A stretch of 13,558 nt of DNA. Source: an uncultured bacterium (GTDB lineage: Bacteria > Bacillota > Clostridia > Oscillospirales > Ruminococcaceae). The position numbers and the translations under genes are program-made. The notes under the pieces are model-generated. The model did no database searches. It had not been told where the DNA came from and saw only the letters and a list, made by a program, of their open reading frames with translations. The stretch spans positions 1 to 13,558 of the forward strand of contig CAJMQZ010000052.1 in assembly GCA_905215595.1 (NCBI GenBank), read 5' to 3'. Positions 1 through 7,717 of the stretch are shown here, one piece after another. How positions within the stretch are numbered: position 1 is the first letter of the stretch; each line of letters begins with the position of its first letter.

Positions 1-36
1 CGGGGCGGTACGTTCTTTCTGGGCAATCATCCGCTG

Positions 37-72
37 AAAGTGGTGGTTATCACGGTGAGAACCACCACTTTT
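37..72 (+). terminator. Rho-independent terminator of an upstream gene
   Basis: A perfect 12-bp stem (AAAGTGGTGGTT at 37-48 pairs with AACCACCACTTT at 60-71) encloses an 11-nt loop, and TTTT ends it at 69-72. One + strand frame, entering the window at base 2, ends at a TGA at 35-37 directly before the stem, so this probably terminates a gene whose last 11 codons lie in the window. That gene tail is too short to identify. The hairpin marks the left limit of the regulator locus. Confidence 0.7.
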
Positions 73-303
73 CGGCAGGATTTGGAATAAAGGGTAGCAT
101 GGAAGTGTGGGTGCGTCAAGAGAGTTTTGCAAAATTTATCGTGATAAAGCAATGATGGTAGAGCTTATACCCTCGAAACTTGGATAAAGGCACAAACACC
201 GTTTGATTATGAGTAAAGTACCATGAAGAAAAGTTTGATTGGTTTGTTCCTTTTGTAAGTCACAATAATAGCGGATATTACTGTAGCTGTTGAACGCTTT
301 TGC
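73..303. other. AT-rich intergenic stretch
   Basis: This stretch is clearly more AT-rich than the genes around it and holds no credible coding region. The longest frame here is on the minus strand, begins inside the regulator gene and resembles nothing known. A tiny ATG frame at 223-258 encodes 11 residues that look like the start of a signal peptide, but it has no ribosome site. The 3' end, from about 293, runs into the operator-like motif and promoter of the LacI-family gene. Confidence 0.5.
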
Positions 304-309
304 TTGATT
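293..309 (+). promoter_or_regulatory. Operator-like half site overlapping the lacI-family promoter
   Basis: AACGCTTTTGCTTGATT at 293-309 matches AACGTTTTTGCTTGATT at 2930-2946 at 16 of 17 positions. The second copy is one half of the palindrome covering the promoter of the divergent dehydratase gene. The copy here covers the -35 element of the regulator's own promoter, which fits autoregulation. Its left half (282-292) does not keep the symmetry, so it would be a weaker or single half-site. Binding is inferred and not shown. Confidence 0.5.
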
Positions 310-331
310 GTTGGAAAAAGTGCGATATAAT
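304..331 (+). promoter_or_regulatory. Sigma-A type promoter of the LacI-family regulator gene
   Basis: TTGATT (304-309) and a perfect TATAAT (326-331) are separated by 16 bp. Transcription would start near 338, about 40 nt before the ATG at 379. The -35 element lies inside the operator-like motif at 293-309. Confidence 0.7.
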
Positions 332-378
332 GAGTACAACCGATTCATAATTGTGAGCAGGGAACAAAGGAATTCCGC

Positions 379-1461
379 ATGAACAAGAAAATCACGATCC
401 GTGACGTTGCGCAGGCAGCAGGCGTTTCTATCAGTACAGTGCATCAGGCCCTGAACGACAAACCGGGCGTCAGCGATGCCACGCGGGAACACATCCGCAT
501 GATCGCCGACAATCTGGGCTACCGGCCCAACAAGATGGCTTCCGGCCTAAAGCGCCGCACCCAGCACATCGCTGTGCTGCTGCCAGATGAGAGCGGCCAC
601 AACCGCTTCTATTACCCGCCTCTGTGGCAGGGCGTGCGGGACTATCTGAAAAGCTCGGAAGACCTGAACGTGGAGTGCCAGGAATTCCGCTTTCCGAATG
701 AAGTTGACCCGGCTTCCTCCGGCGCGGTGGAGCAGGTGCGCGCCCTGCTGGCAGAAGACAAACTGGACGGCCTGCTGACGGTGGGCCATCTGGAAGCACT
801 GAGCCGGCAGGAGTGGCAGCATGTCCGCGACAGCGGTGTGGCAGTGGTGCAGGTGGGTTTCAGCAACCCGCAGTCGGCACCGCTGTGCAGCGTACAGCCG
901 AACTACGAGGTCATCGGGCGGACAATGGCCGAGCTGATCTTCAGCCATATTCCTGTGTTCGGCAGCGTGGTGCTCTGCGCGGGCAGCCCGAAATGGGAGC
1001 AGCACGCCCGCATCGTGCAGGGCTTTGAGGATTACATGCAGGAGAACGGTGCGCAGAACCGCATCTATCTGGATCACTCCTGCTATATCAGCCCGGAGGC
1101 GCAGGCATCCATCCTGCATCTGCTGGAAAAGCCGGACGTTGCAGCCTGCTGCAGCGTGCTTTCGCAGAGCAGCGTGATGCTGGCGCAGGCGCTGCAGCAG
1201 TGCGGCAAGGCTGGCCGGATCTTTGCAGTGGGCAGCGATGTGTTTGCGGAAAACATGACGGCCTTGCAGGACAAAGTACTCAACAATCTGGTGCAGAAAA
1301 ACCCCTATGCACAGGGATACCTGGGCATCAAGACACTGGTGGAGTATCTGGTGCAGGGCAAAGCGCCGGAGCAGAATACCATCTATGTTGGCTCCGAGGT
1401 GGTATTCCGCAGCAATGCCGTAATGTATGACAGCGGCAACTTCCGGGGGCTTCTGATTTAA
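379..1461 (+). CDS. LacI-family transcriptional regulator
   Basis: This 360-residue protein has the length and layout of LacI/GalR repressors. Residues 5-24 form the helix-turn-helix (ITIRDVAQAAGVS, then ISTVHQALN). The hinge region follows at about 48-60 (GYRPNKMASGL), and from about residue 63 (HIAVLLPD) comes a periplasmic-binding-protein-like effector domain. The start has an AAAGG ribosome site 8 nt upstream. The recognition helix carries I18, S19, H22 and Q23 where E. coli LacI has Tyr, Gln, Ser and Arg, so its operator should differ from lacO. The gene is convergent with the dehydratase gene and has its own promoter. The AAACGTTT-type palindromes between the dehydratase gene and dctP, and the related half-site in its own promoter, make it the likely local repressor. 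The inducer is probably a uronate or its keto-acid, by inference. The family assignment is secure; targets and ligand are not. Confidence 0.93.
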   Translation: MNKKITIRDVAQAAGVSISTVHQALNDKPGVSDATREHIRMIADNLGYRPNKMASGLKRRTQHIAVLLPDESGHNRFYYPPLWQGVRDYLKSSEDLNVECQEFRFPNEVDPASSGAVEQVRALLAEDKLDGLLTVGHLEALSRQEWQHVRDSGVAVVQVGFSNPQSAPLCSVQPNYEVIGRTMAELIFSHIPVFGSVVLCAGSPKWEQHARIVQGFEDYMQENGAQNRIYLDHSCYISPEAQASILHLLEKPDVAACCSVLSQSSVMLAQALQQCGKAGRIFAVGSDVFAENMTALQDKVLNNLVQKNPYAQGYLGIKTLVEYLVQGKAPEQNTIYVGSEVVFRSNAVMYDSGNFRGLLI

Positions 1462-1504
1462 AACAGAATGCAAACGAAAAGGGGCTGCTGCACAAGCTCC
1501 AACA

Positions 1505-1552
1505 AAAAGACCAGAGTTATTTAGCCAAAAGGCTTTACAACTCTGGTCTTTT
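1505..1552. terminator. Terminator hairpin after the LacI-family gene
   Basis: A perfect 14-bp stem (AAAAGACCAGAGTT at 1505-1518 with AACTCTGGTCTTTT at 1539-1552) contains a second small stem, AGCC (1523-1526) with GGCT (1531-1534). The A-run on one side and T-run on the other let it act on both strands, which suits its place between convergent genes. A partial hairpin-like segment at 1477-1500 precedes it. Confidence 0.85.
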
Positions 1553-1593
1553 GCTTTAACGTTGACAGTACGAAATGAAACGGATAAAGCAGG

Positions 1594-1641
1594 AAAAAGG
1601 GCTGCTGCACTGGCTTATATCCTTGTGCAACAGTCCTTTTT
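1594..1641. terminator. Second, bidirectional terminator between convergent genes
   Basis: AAAAAGGGCTGCTGCAC (1594-1610) pairs with GTGCAACAGTCCTTTTT (1625-1641), giving 15 Watson-Crick pairs, one G-T wobble and one mismatch. It has A/T runs on both sides and can serve the regulator gene on + and the dehydratase gene on -. The left arm is nearly duplicated at 1477-1493 (AAAAGGGGCTGCTGCAC), where the matching right arm is missing. Confidence 0.8.
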
Positions 1642-1705
1642 CCATGGAGATAATGGGGTAAATGGGAGAGAAAAATGAGCAGGTAAGAAAATAGCGATTT
1701 GCAGA

Positions 1706-2830
1706 TCAGCCCTTATACTCGAGCTTACGGTAGCTGCGGCAGCTCTTCTCGATGAGATCCCAGTCTAGCTCGGCGCCGACGCCGGGGCCCTGCGGCACAT
1801 GGATGATGCCGTGCTCATCGATGGGCAGCTTGCCCTTCATGGGCAAGGTATAGTTCTCTTCGGGCACAAAGTACTCAAAGTATTCGCAGTTCTTGATGGC
1901 GCAGCTGACATGCAGGTTGACCAGATCCATGTAGTTCATGGTGGTGGTGTGGATCTCGCAGTTCAGGCCGAAGGCTTCGGCCAGATGGGCAATCTTCAGT
2001 GTGCCGGTGATGCCGTCCTTCCAGCTGACATCCGCGCGGACGATGTCGGCGGCGTGCTGGGCGATGACCTGCGCCACGCCCCAGTGGCAACCGCGGGTGG
2101 TCTCGGTGGCAGCAATGGGAATATCCAGCGTGCGGCACAGCTCGGTGTATTTGTACAGTTCAAAGTCGCGGAAAGGCTCTTCGAACCACTTATAGTTCAG
2201 CTTTTCCAGCTGGCGGCCAACGGTAACGGCCTCGTTCAGGGTATAGTCGCCCACCGGGTCGCTCATCAGCAGGTAATCGGGGCCGACAGCATCGCGGATA
2301 GCCTGATGCACTTCCATGTCAAAGCTGACCGGTCCGCCCGGATGTGCCTTGTAGCCGGGGATGCCTTTGCTCTGGTAGTACAGGGCTTCGTCCACGTATT
2401 CCTTGACTGTGCCGTGGAAGTTGCCGCTGGCGTAGACCGGCAGGCTGTCGCGGCAGGCACCGATATACTTATAAAGAGGCAGGCCGGCTTCCTTGGCGCA
2501 GATATCCCACAGGGCCACATCCACCGGGCCGGGCAGGAACACCGGGAAAAACGCTTCGTGGCGGTCGATGGTCCACAGCTCCTGGAAGATGGCCTCGCGG
2601 TCATGGGGATCACGGCCCAGCACCACGGGACCGATGCTCTCCTGCAGGTAGGCTTCGCTCACAGCGCCGCTGCGGGCAGCCATACAGGTGGCAACGCCTT
2701 CAATGCCGGTATCGGTGGTCAGCTTGATGGCGATCACATCCCAGCCCATCTTAGCGCCGCCCTGACGCTTTTCGTCAAACAGGCAGCGGCCGCGCTCGAC
2801 CCACCATGTCTCGAATTTGGTAATAATCAT
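1706..2830 (-). CDS. Enolase-superfamily sugar-acid dehydratase (mandelate racemase subgroup)
   Basis: This 374-residue cytoplasmic protein aligns in layout with the mandelate racemase/muconate lactonizing family: an N-terminal capping domain to about residue 120, then the TIM-barrel. The metal ligands are D191 (SDPVG), E217 (WFEEP) and E243 (ATETT). D267 (RADVSW) and H294 (CEIHTT) form the His-Asp dyad. Their spacing tracks D195/E221/E247 and D270/H297 of mandelate racemase with a constant 3-4 residue offset. The other face carries K161-A-H163 where mandelate racemase has K-x-K. Such enzymes usually dehydrate aldonates or aldarates to 2-keto-3-deoxy acids; the exact substrate cannot be read here. 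The start is ATG at 2830, with AGAGG 8 nt upstream; an in-frame GTG at 2839 overlaps that ribosome site and is unlikely. The gene diverges from dctP, shares its control region, and probably feeds the same pathway. Confidence 0.9.
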   Translation of the reverse strand: MIITKFETWWVERGRCLFDEKRQGGAKMGWDVIAIKLTTDTGIEGVATCMAARSGAVSEAYLQESIGPVVLGRDPHDREAIFQELWTIDRHEAFFPVFLPGPVDVALWDICAKEAGLPLYKYIGACRDSLPVYASGNFHGTVKEYVDEALYYQSKGIPGYKAHPGGPVSFDMEVHQAIRDAVGPDYLLMSDPVGDYTLNEAVTVGRQLEKLNYKWFEEPFRDFELYKYTELCRTLDIPIAATETTRGCHWGVAQVIAQHAADIVRADVSWKDGITGTLKIAHLAEAFGLNCEIHTTTMNYMDLVNLHVSCAIKNCEYFEYFVPEENYTLPMKGKLPIDEHGIIHVPQGPGVGAELDWDLIEKSCRSYRKLEYKG

Positions 2831-2918
2831 CAAAAGCACCTCTTTCTTTTTGGTACAGGAATATTCCGGCTGAATCTCTGCCTTGCGGCAAAAATTGTTT
2901 GACGGAACTGCGTCGATT

Positions 2919-2946
2919 AATCAAAACGAAACGTTTTTGCTTGATT
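2919..2946. promoter_or_regulatory. LacI-type operator over the dehydratase promoter
   Basis: A 28-nt dyad is centred on the CG at 2932/2933. The core AAACGTTT and the outer arms AATCAA (2919-2924) and TTGATT (2941-2946) are symmetrical; four inner base pairs are not. A central CG within AAACGTTT is typical of LacI/GalR-family operators. It spans the -10 and start region of the minus-strand promoter, where a repressor would block initiation. Its right half recurs in the lacI promoter. Confidence 0.65.
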
Positions 2947-2972
2947 ATAATGCAAAAGGCGATGGATGTAAA
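2944..2972 (-). promoter_or_regulatory. Sigma-A type promoter of the dehydratase gene
   Basis: On the minus strand, TTTACA (complement of 2967-2972) lies 17 bp before a perfect TATAAT (complement of 2944-2949). Transcription would start near 2937, inside the operator palindrome and about 105 nt before the ATG at 2830. Confidence 0.75.
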
Positions 2973-3010
2973 GCATTTCCAGAATTTCGGTAGTAAAATC
3001 GGCACACCGC

Positions 3011-3023
3011 CAAAACGGTTTTG
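3011..3023. promoter_or_regulatory. Possible auxiliary operator in the divergent control region
   Basis: CAAAAC (3011-3016) and GTTTTG (3018-3023) form a perfect inverted repeat around a single G. It resembles the two start-site palindromes but has an odd-length centre. It lies between the two promoters, upstream of both -35 elements, so it could be an auxiliary site for looping or for another regulator. Function is inferred from sequence similarity only. Confidence 0.35.
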
Positions 3024-3083
3024 CCAAAAACTGTGCTAATTGACAAAAATGAATGCGAAACAGGAGAAAAAATCTGAAAAACG

Positions 3084-3112
3084 TTGACCTCAGGGTGGGA
3101 ACGTGCTAAGAT
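3084..3112 (+). promoter_or_regulatory. Sigma-A type promoter of the dctPQM-uxa operon
   Basis: TTGACC (3084-3089) and TAAGAT (3107-3112) are 17 bp apart. Transcription would start near 3119, giving a leader of about 115 nt. The -35 element is fused to an AAACGTT core (3079-3085) that could be a further repressor contact. It is the only strong promoter seen before the ten-gene cluster. Confidence 0.7.
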
Positions 3113-3125
3113 ATTGACAATGAAA

Positions 3126-3147
3126 GTCGCAAAAACGTTTTTGTGAC
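3126..3147. promoter_or_regulatory. LacI-type operator just downstream of the operon start site
   Basis: A 22-nt palindrome is centred on the CG at 3136/3137. The core CAAAAACGTTTTTG (3130-3143) is perfect, one pair then fails, and GTC/GAC (3126-3128, 3145-3147) completes it. It begins about 7 nt after the predicted transcription start, a classic repressor position. Its half-sites share GTTTTTG with the palindrome at 2919-2946, which suggests one repressor for both divergent units. Confidence 0.7.
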
Positions 3148-3233
3148 AAGGGCGCGGCGCGGCACGAGGACGCCGTCCCCACCCCGGTTCCACACGATTC
3201 CAAACAGCCAAAGAGAGAAAAAGGAGATTTCTT

Positions 3234-4349
3234 ATGAAAAAGGCAATTTCTCGTCGTGACTTCCTGAAGGTCGTTGGTGTTTCTGCAGCTGCTCTGGGCA
3301 TGACGGCATGCGGCGGTTCTTCCGCTTCCACCTCTACGGCAGCTTCTTCCACCGCTGCTTCTTCTGTTGCAGCTTCTGCAGCGGGCGCAGGTGAGGGCGG
3401 CTCCGGCAACGACTTCACCCTGACCTGGAACGAGGTCAACGGTGAGGACTACGGCGCAACCGTGGGCGCACACACCTTTGCCGAGAAGATCGAAGAGCTG
3501 TCCGGTGGCCACATCAAGATCGACCTGTATATCAACGGCACTCTGGGTTCCGAGGCCGAGTCCATGCAGGGCATCCAGATGGGCACTCTGGATATCTTCC
3601 GCGGCAACGCTTCTTCCCTGCCCAACTACGGCGCAGAGCTGATCGGCACCACCGGCCTGCCTTACGTCTTCAAGGACATGGCACAGTTTGAGGATGTTGC
3701 CGAGAGCAGCCTGGGCGACGAGCTGCTGCAGAGCGTCGAGGATGCAAACTGCGGCTACGTGGCTCTGGGCTGGCTGGTCGAAGGCCCCCGCAGCATGTTC
3801 ATCACCCCGAAGGTCTACGAGCGTCTGGGCAAGCCCACTGAGTTCACCCTCGACCTGATGAAGGGTCTGAAGGTTCGCGTTCCCGAGACTGACCTGATGA
3901 TCAGCACCATGGATGCTCTGGGCGCTTCCGCCACCGCAATTGCTTATTCGGAGCTGTACACCTCCCTGCAGTCCGGCGTCGTCGATGCCGCTGAGAACGG
4001 TGTCACCTCTTACATGAGCAACAGCTTCAACGAGGTCGCTCCCTACTTCATCACCGATGCACACACCTTCGGCTGCGGCGTCATCCTGATGAACGCCGAC
4101 AAGTGGAACGGCTTCAACGACACCGAGAAGGGCTGGATCAAGGAAGCTGCTCTGGCAGCCCGCGCAGCCTGCTATGAGTACAACCAGAAGCAGGAGCAGG
4201 CATGCTTCGATTCCTTCGGCGACAAGGGCATCACCCTGCTGGAAGTTGCCGACATCGAGAAGTGGCAGGAGGCCTGCGCACCTCTGTATGCAAAGCAGAG
4301 CACCGATGCGCAGGATATCATCGCAAAGATCCAGGGCGGCAACTACTAA
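3234..4349 (+). CDS. TRAP transporter solute-binding lipoprotein (DctP family)
   Basis: This 371-residue protein captures a carboxylate substrate outside the membrane and hands it to the DctQ-DctM permease. Residues 1-26 form a lipoprotein signal: the twin-arginine motif S6-RRDFLK, a hydrophobic stretch and a lipid-accepting Cys26 (MTAC). A Ser/Ala/Gly-rich linker follows to about residue 58, then the DctP domain. R215 in LKVRVP sits where the family's substrate-carboxylate arginine lies, and SLQSGVVDAAENG (244-256) is a family hallmark. The start has AAGGAG (3221-3226) 7 nt upstream. As first gene of the operon, with a hairpin behind it, it is probably the most highly expressed member. The neighbouring uxa genes point to a hexuronate or aldonate as ligand, which is inference. 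The Tat-like signal on a lipoprotein is notable. Confidence 0.93.
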   Translation: MKKAISRRDFLKVVGVSAAALGMTACGGSSASTSTAASSTAASSVAASAAGAGEGGSGNDFTLTWNEVNGEDYGATVGAHTFAEKIEELSGGHIKIDLYINGTLGSEAESMQGIQMGTLDIFRGNASSLPNYGAELIGTTGLPYVFKDMAQFEDVAESSLGDELLQSVEDANCGYVALGWLVEGPRSMFITPKVYERLGKPTEFTLDLMKGLKVRVPETDLMISTMDALGASATAIAYSELYTSLQSGVVDAAENGVTSYMSNSFNEVAPYFITDAHTFGCGVILMNADKWNGFNDTEKGWIKEAALAARAACYEYNQKQEQACFDSFGDKGITLLEVADIEKWQEACAPLYAKQSTDAQDIIAKIQGGNY

Positions 4350-4390
4350 GCTCCGGCAGACCGTTCTGACGGATCAATAAGGTACGAACG

Positions 4391-4424
4391 TTCCCCGCGG
4401 CTGGCAACGGTCGTGGGGAATTTT
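4391..4424 (+). terminator. Partial terminator between dctP and dctQ
   Basis: TTCCCC (4391-4396) pairs with GGGGAA (4415-4420). The stem continues through G-T, C-G and G-C pairs towards a small loop near 4403-4408. TTTT follows at 4421-4424. Because dctQ, dctM and the later genes have no other obvious promoter, this hairpin probably lets only part of the transcripts through and protects the dctP message, giving excess binding protein over permease. Confidence 0.65.
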
Positions 4425-4449
4425 AAAAACAAGCAATAAGGAGTCGATT

Positions 4450-4938
4450 ATGGACAAATTCAGAGCCGTTTGGGAAAAGGTCGACGCCGCACTGTTCCAG
4501 ATCCTGCGCCACATCTGCGCGGTCATTCTGGGTGCACTGGTGGCCGTGGTCTTTTACATCTTCTTCGGGCGTTATGTGCTGCACAACTCTCCCATGTGGG
4601 GCGAGCCGTTCTCCCTGCTGTGCCTGGTGTGGCTGAGCCTGCTGGGCAGTGTGCTGGTGGTGCGCAAGAACGAGCATCTGGCTGTGACCATGTTTGACGA
4701 AAAGCTGGGCAAGACCGGTGTGTTCCTCACCGACATCCTGTCTACTGTCTGTGTGGTGGGCTTTTCCATCTTCCTGATCGTGTACGGCATCAAGCTGGCA
4801 CAGCAGGGCGCAAACAACAACATGGCAGGCATCAATGTGCCGTATTCCTTCATGTACAGCGCACTGCCCGTGACCGGCGTGCTGAACATCTTTGCCGTGA
4901 TGGGCCACTGGGTACTGGGTCGAAAGGAGAGCAAGTAA
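4450..4938 (+). CDS. TRAP transporter small membrane subunit (DctQ family)
   Basis: At 162 residues this has the normal DctQ length, with four hydrophobic segments at about 17-40, 51-71, 90-113 and 131-155. The stretch from R41 (RYVLHNSPMWGEPFS) through VWLSLLGS to VRKNEHLAV carries the family pattern of an aromatic residue before an acidic one, followed by the H near residue 76. DctQ partners the large DctM permease in Na+-coupled uptake of acids delivered by DctP. The start has AAGGAG (4438-4443) 6 nt upstream. The stop codon abuts the dctM start with no gap, so the two are translationally coupled. DctQ proteins diverge strongly, but the position between dctP and dctM settles the call. Confidence 0.93.
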   Translation: MDKFRAVWEKVDAALFQILRHICAVILGALVAVVFYIFFGRYVLHNSPMWGEPFSLLCLVWLSLLGSVLVVRKNEHLAVTMFDEKLGKTGVFLTDILSTVCVVGFSIFLIVYGIKLAQQGANNNMAGINVPYSFMYSALPVTGVLNIFAVMGHWVLGRKESK

Positions 4939-6240
4939 ATGTCGACTGCAACGATCGCAACCATCCTGCTGCTGGGCGTGTTCCTGGTGCTGGTGTTCCT
5001 CCGTGTGCCGGTGGTCTACGCCATCGGCGTGGCATCTCTGCTGGACTTCTTCTATCTGGGCATCAACCCCATGCAGATGGCTCTGAAATTTGTCAGTAAC
5101 CTGAACTCTTATACCCTGCTGGCCGTGCCCTTCTTCATCCTGATGGGTGAGCTGATGAGCGCCGGCGGCATCACCGATACCCTGATCGATTTTTCCAAAG
5201 AGCTGGTCGGCTGGATGCACGGCGGCGCTGCCATGGTCAACGTGGTGGCATCCTTCTTCTTCGGCGGCATCTCCGGTTCTTCTTCCGCAGACTGCGCCTC
5301 CCTTGGCCCCATCGAGATCAAGATGATGGAAGAGCAGGGCTATGACCGCGAGTTCTCTACCTGCCTGACCATGGCATCCTCCGTGGAAGGCATTCTGGTT
5401 CCCCCGTCTCAAAACATGGTCATCTTCACGCTGGCAGCTGCCGGTGTCACCACCGTCTCCATCGGCCAGCTGTTCGTGGCCGGCTACATGCCCGGCGCTG
5501 TGCTGAGCATCGTGCTGATGATCTACTCCTACTACTACTCCAAGAAGATGAACATCCCGGTCACCGGCAAGTTCAACCTGAAGAACTGCATCAAGGCGTT
5601 CTTCAAGGCCATCTGGGGCATGCTGGCTGTTATGTTCGTGGTCGTCGGCGTTATCGCCGGTGTCTTTACCACCACCGAGTCCGCCGCTGCTGCCGTTGTG
5701 TGGTCGCTGTGCGTCGGCCTGTTCATCTACAAGGGCTTCTCCTTCAAGGATATCCCCCACATCTTTGCAAACGTCGTGGAGACTCTGGGCAAGGTGCTGA
5801 TCCTGCTGGGCGTGTCCGGCGCATTCACCTACCTGCTGACCTATCTGCGCATCCCCACCATGATCGCTACCGGCCTGTTCTCCATCACCAGCAACAAGAT
5901 CGTCATCCTGATCCTGCTCAACATCCTGATGCTGTTCCTGGGCTGCCTGATCGAGATGGCCTGCCTGATCCTGATGCTGACCCCCGTCATCCTGCCCATC
6001 TGGATGCAGCTGGGTCTGTCCCCCATCCATCTGGGCATCGTCATGGTGCTGAACCTCGGCATCGGCCTGCTGACCCCGCCGGTCGGCTCCACCCTGTTCA
6101 TCGGTTCCGCCATTTCCGGCATCAAGATCGAGACTCTGTCCAAGAAGATGGTGCCGTTCTACATCACCATGTTCATCGCGCTGATCATCCTGACCTACTT
6201 CCCGCAGACCTTTATGTGGCTGCCCAATCTGCTGTACTGA
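4939..6240 (+). CDS. TRAP transporter large permease (DctM family)
   Basis: This 433-residue integral membrane protein of the ion transporter superfamily forms the transport channel of the TRAP system. Seen features are VPFFILMGELMSAGGI (63-78), FFGGISGSSSADCASLG (107-123), a loop with VPPSQNM (154-160) where the family has IPPS, and LTPPVGSTLF near the C-terminus. About a dozen hydrophobic helices span the length, and no signal peptide is cleaved. AAAGGAGAG lies inside the end of dctQ, and the ATG directly follows the dctQ stop. Together with DctP and DctQ it makes a complete three-part importer, so the operon brings in its own substrate. Confidence 0.95.
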   Translation: MSTATIATILLLGVFLVLVFLRVPVVYAIGVASLLDFFYLGINPMQMALKFVSNLNSYTLLAVPFFILMGELMSAGGITDTLIDFSKELVGWMHGGAAMVNVVASFFFGGISGSSSADCASLGPIEIKMMEEQGYDREFSTCLTMASSVEGILVPPSQNMVIFTLAAAGVTTVSIGQLFVAGYMPGAVLSIVLMIYSYYYSKKMNIPVTGKFNLKNCIKAFFKAIWGMLAVMFVVVGVIAGVFTTTESAAAAVVWSLCVGLFIYKGFSFKDIPHIFANVVETLGKVLILLGVSGAFTYLLTYLRIPTMIATGLFSITSNKIVILILLNILMLFLGCLIEMACLILMLTPVILPIWMQLGLSPIHLGIVMVLNLGIGLLTPPVGSTLFIGSAISGIKIETLSKKMVPFYITMFIALIILTYFPQTFMWLPNLLY

Positions 6241-6246
6241 TTGCCG

Positions 6247-6996
6247 ATGGAAACAGTAAAACTGCCGCTGGGGGCACGGCTCTGGTTTGCAGATGCCCCT
6301 GAAGACCCCAAAGGCATCGTGCTCATCTGCCCGGGCGGCGGTTACCAGTGGCTCTCGCCGCGTGAGGCCGAGCCGGTGGCCAACGCCTTTACCGCAGGCG
6401 GCTGGGCGGCGGCGGTGGTGTACTACACCGTCCGCGAAACGCCTGCGCAGCCCCCGCTGGGCACCCTGCCGGTGCGCCAGCTGGGCGAAGCGGTGCAGGC
6501 TGCAAAGCAGCGCTGCCCGGCACTGCCGGTGCTGGTGTGTGGCTTCTCCGCAGGCGGCCATCTGGCAGCCAGTCTGGGCGTGCACTGGCGTGAGTTGGGC
6601 CTGCCCCGCCCCGACGGCATGATCCTGGGCTACCCGGTGATCACCGCCGGAAAGTACGCCCACCGCGGCAGTATCCAAAATCTGGCCGGTTCGGACGATC
6701 CGGGCTGGTATTCGCTGGAAACGCAGGTCACGGCAGATACGCCGCCTGCCTTCTTCTGGCATACCGTCACCGACCCGGAAGTGCCGGTGCAGAACAGCCT
6801 GCTTCTGGCAGGTGCGCTGAGTGCGGCCGGTGTGCGCTACGAAATGCATCTTTACCCCCGCGGAGTGCATGGCCTGAGCCTGGCAACGCCTGAAGTGGAC
6901 GAACCGGCAAAACACCGCCTTGCAGACCCGCACATTGCCGGCTGGTTTGGGCAGTGCCTGGAATGGCTGGATACCCTGAGAACAATAAAGGAGTGA
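6247..6996 (+). CDS. Alpha/beta-hydrolase, acetyl-esterase type
   Basis: This 249-residue cytoplasmic protein without a signal peptide has an alpha/beta-hydrolase fold. The oxyanion-loop motif is CPGGGY (28-33), the nucleophile S101 lies in GFSAGGH, D176 (TVTDPEVP) is the probable acid and H208 (GVHG) the base. The pattern resembles small acetylxylan- or feruloyl-esterase-like hydrolases that strip acyl groups from sugars. The ATG at 6247 is 6 nt after the dctM stop and has no clear ribosome site, so it is probably translated by reinitiation. An in-frame TTG at 6241 is a less likely start. Its place between the importer and the uronate enzymes suggests it removes an ester group from an imported uronic acid or oligosaccharide, which is inference. 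A lactonase role is also possible. Confidence 0.85.
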   Translation: METVKLPLGARLWFADAPEDPKGIVLICPGGGYQWLSPREAEPVANAFTAGGWAAAVVYYTVRETPAQPPLGTLPVRQLGEAVQAAKQRCPALPVLVCGFSAGGHLAASLGVHWRELGLPRPDGMILGYPVITAGKYAHRGSIQNLAGSDDPGWYSLETQVTADTPPAFFWHTVTDPEVPVQNSLLLAGALSAAGVRYEMHLYPRGVHGLSLATPEVDEPAKHRLADPHIAGWFGQCLEWLDTLRTIKE

Positions 6997-7002
6997 CTTC
7001 CC

Positions 7003-7716
7003 ATGGCTATGTGGAAAAACGACGACGAAATGTTCGCCCTGATGAAAGAAAAGCTGTATACCCCTGTGGTGGGCGATATTCTGGACCAGATGGGTTATAA
7101 GCACCAGTTCCTGCCTGCTTCCATCCGTCCGCTGGCAGCACAGGTGCCCACGGTACCCTACATCCTGCCCGGGGAGACCGAGGACAAGCGCCTGAAGGTG
7201 GCCGGCTATGCCTGCACCGTGCTGGAGAACGATGTCTTTGAGTACCCCGAGGATAAGCCGTTTGGCTATATGACCGAGGCGCTGGACGATCTGAAACCCA
7301 ACGAGATCTACATTGCCACCGGTGCGCACAACAGCGCCCTGTGGGGCGAGCTGCTCACCGCCTGCGGCAAGGCCCGCGGCGCTGTGGGCGCTGTGCTGGA
7401 CGGCTATACCCGCGATACCCCCAAGGTCATTGAGCAGAACTTCCCGGTGTTCTGCTCCGGCACCTGGGCACAGGATTCTTCCGTCCGTACCTATGTGTTC
7501 AAGTGGCGCTGCCCCATCGAGATCGGACAGGTCACCATCCACAACGGCGATATCGTGTTTGGCGACATCGACGGTGTGCTCATCATCCCGAAGGACGTCG
7601 CCCCCGAAGTGATCGAGAAGGCGCTGGTCAAGGCCAGCACCGAAAAGACCATGCGCAAGGCCATTGAGGACGGCATGATGGTCACCGATGCCTTTGCCAA
7701 GTTCGGAGTGCTGTAA
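7003..7716 (+). CDS. RraA-family aldolase/decarboxylase-like protein
   Basis: This 237-residue protein has the RraA/HMG-aldolase fold. The stretch from ATGAHN through SALWGELLTACGK (111-123) to AVLDGYTRDT (130-139) is the family's core, with E116, D133, R137 and D138 at the positions that bind the metal and a 2-keto acid in catalytic members. Characterised relatives cleave 4-hydroxy-4-methyl-2-oxoglutarate or decarboxylate oxaloacetate; the non-enzymatic relative RraA inhibits RNase E. Retention of the active-site residues and the sugar-acid context favour an enzyme. Cleavage of a 2-keto-3-deoxy acid would complete the pathway, but this is inference. The start has AAAGGAG (6987-6993), 9 nt upstream and inside the end of the hydrolase gene. 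It is somewhat longer than the roughly 160-residue RraA. Confidence 0.88.
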   Translation: MAMWKNDDEMFALMKEKLYTPVVGDILDQMGYKHQFLPASIRPLAAQVPTVPYILPGETEDKRLKVAGYACTVLENDVFEYPEDKPFGYMTEALDDLKPNEIYIATGAHNSALWGELLTACGKARGAVGAVLDGYTRDTPKVIEQNFPVFCSGTWAQDSSVRTYVFKWRCPIEIGQVTIHNGDIVFGDIDGVLIIPKDVAPEVIEKALVKASTEKTMRKAIEDGMMVTDAFAKFGVL

Positions 7717-7717
7717 C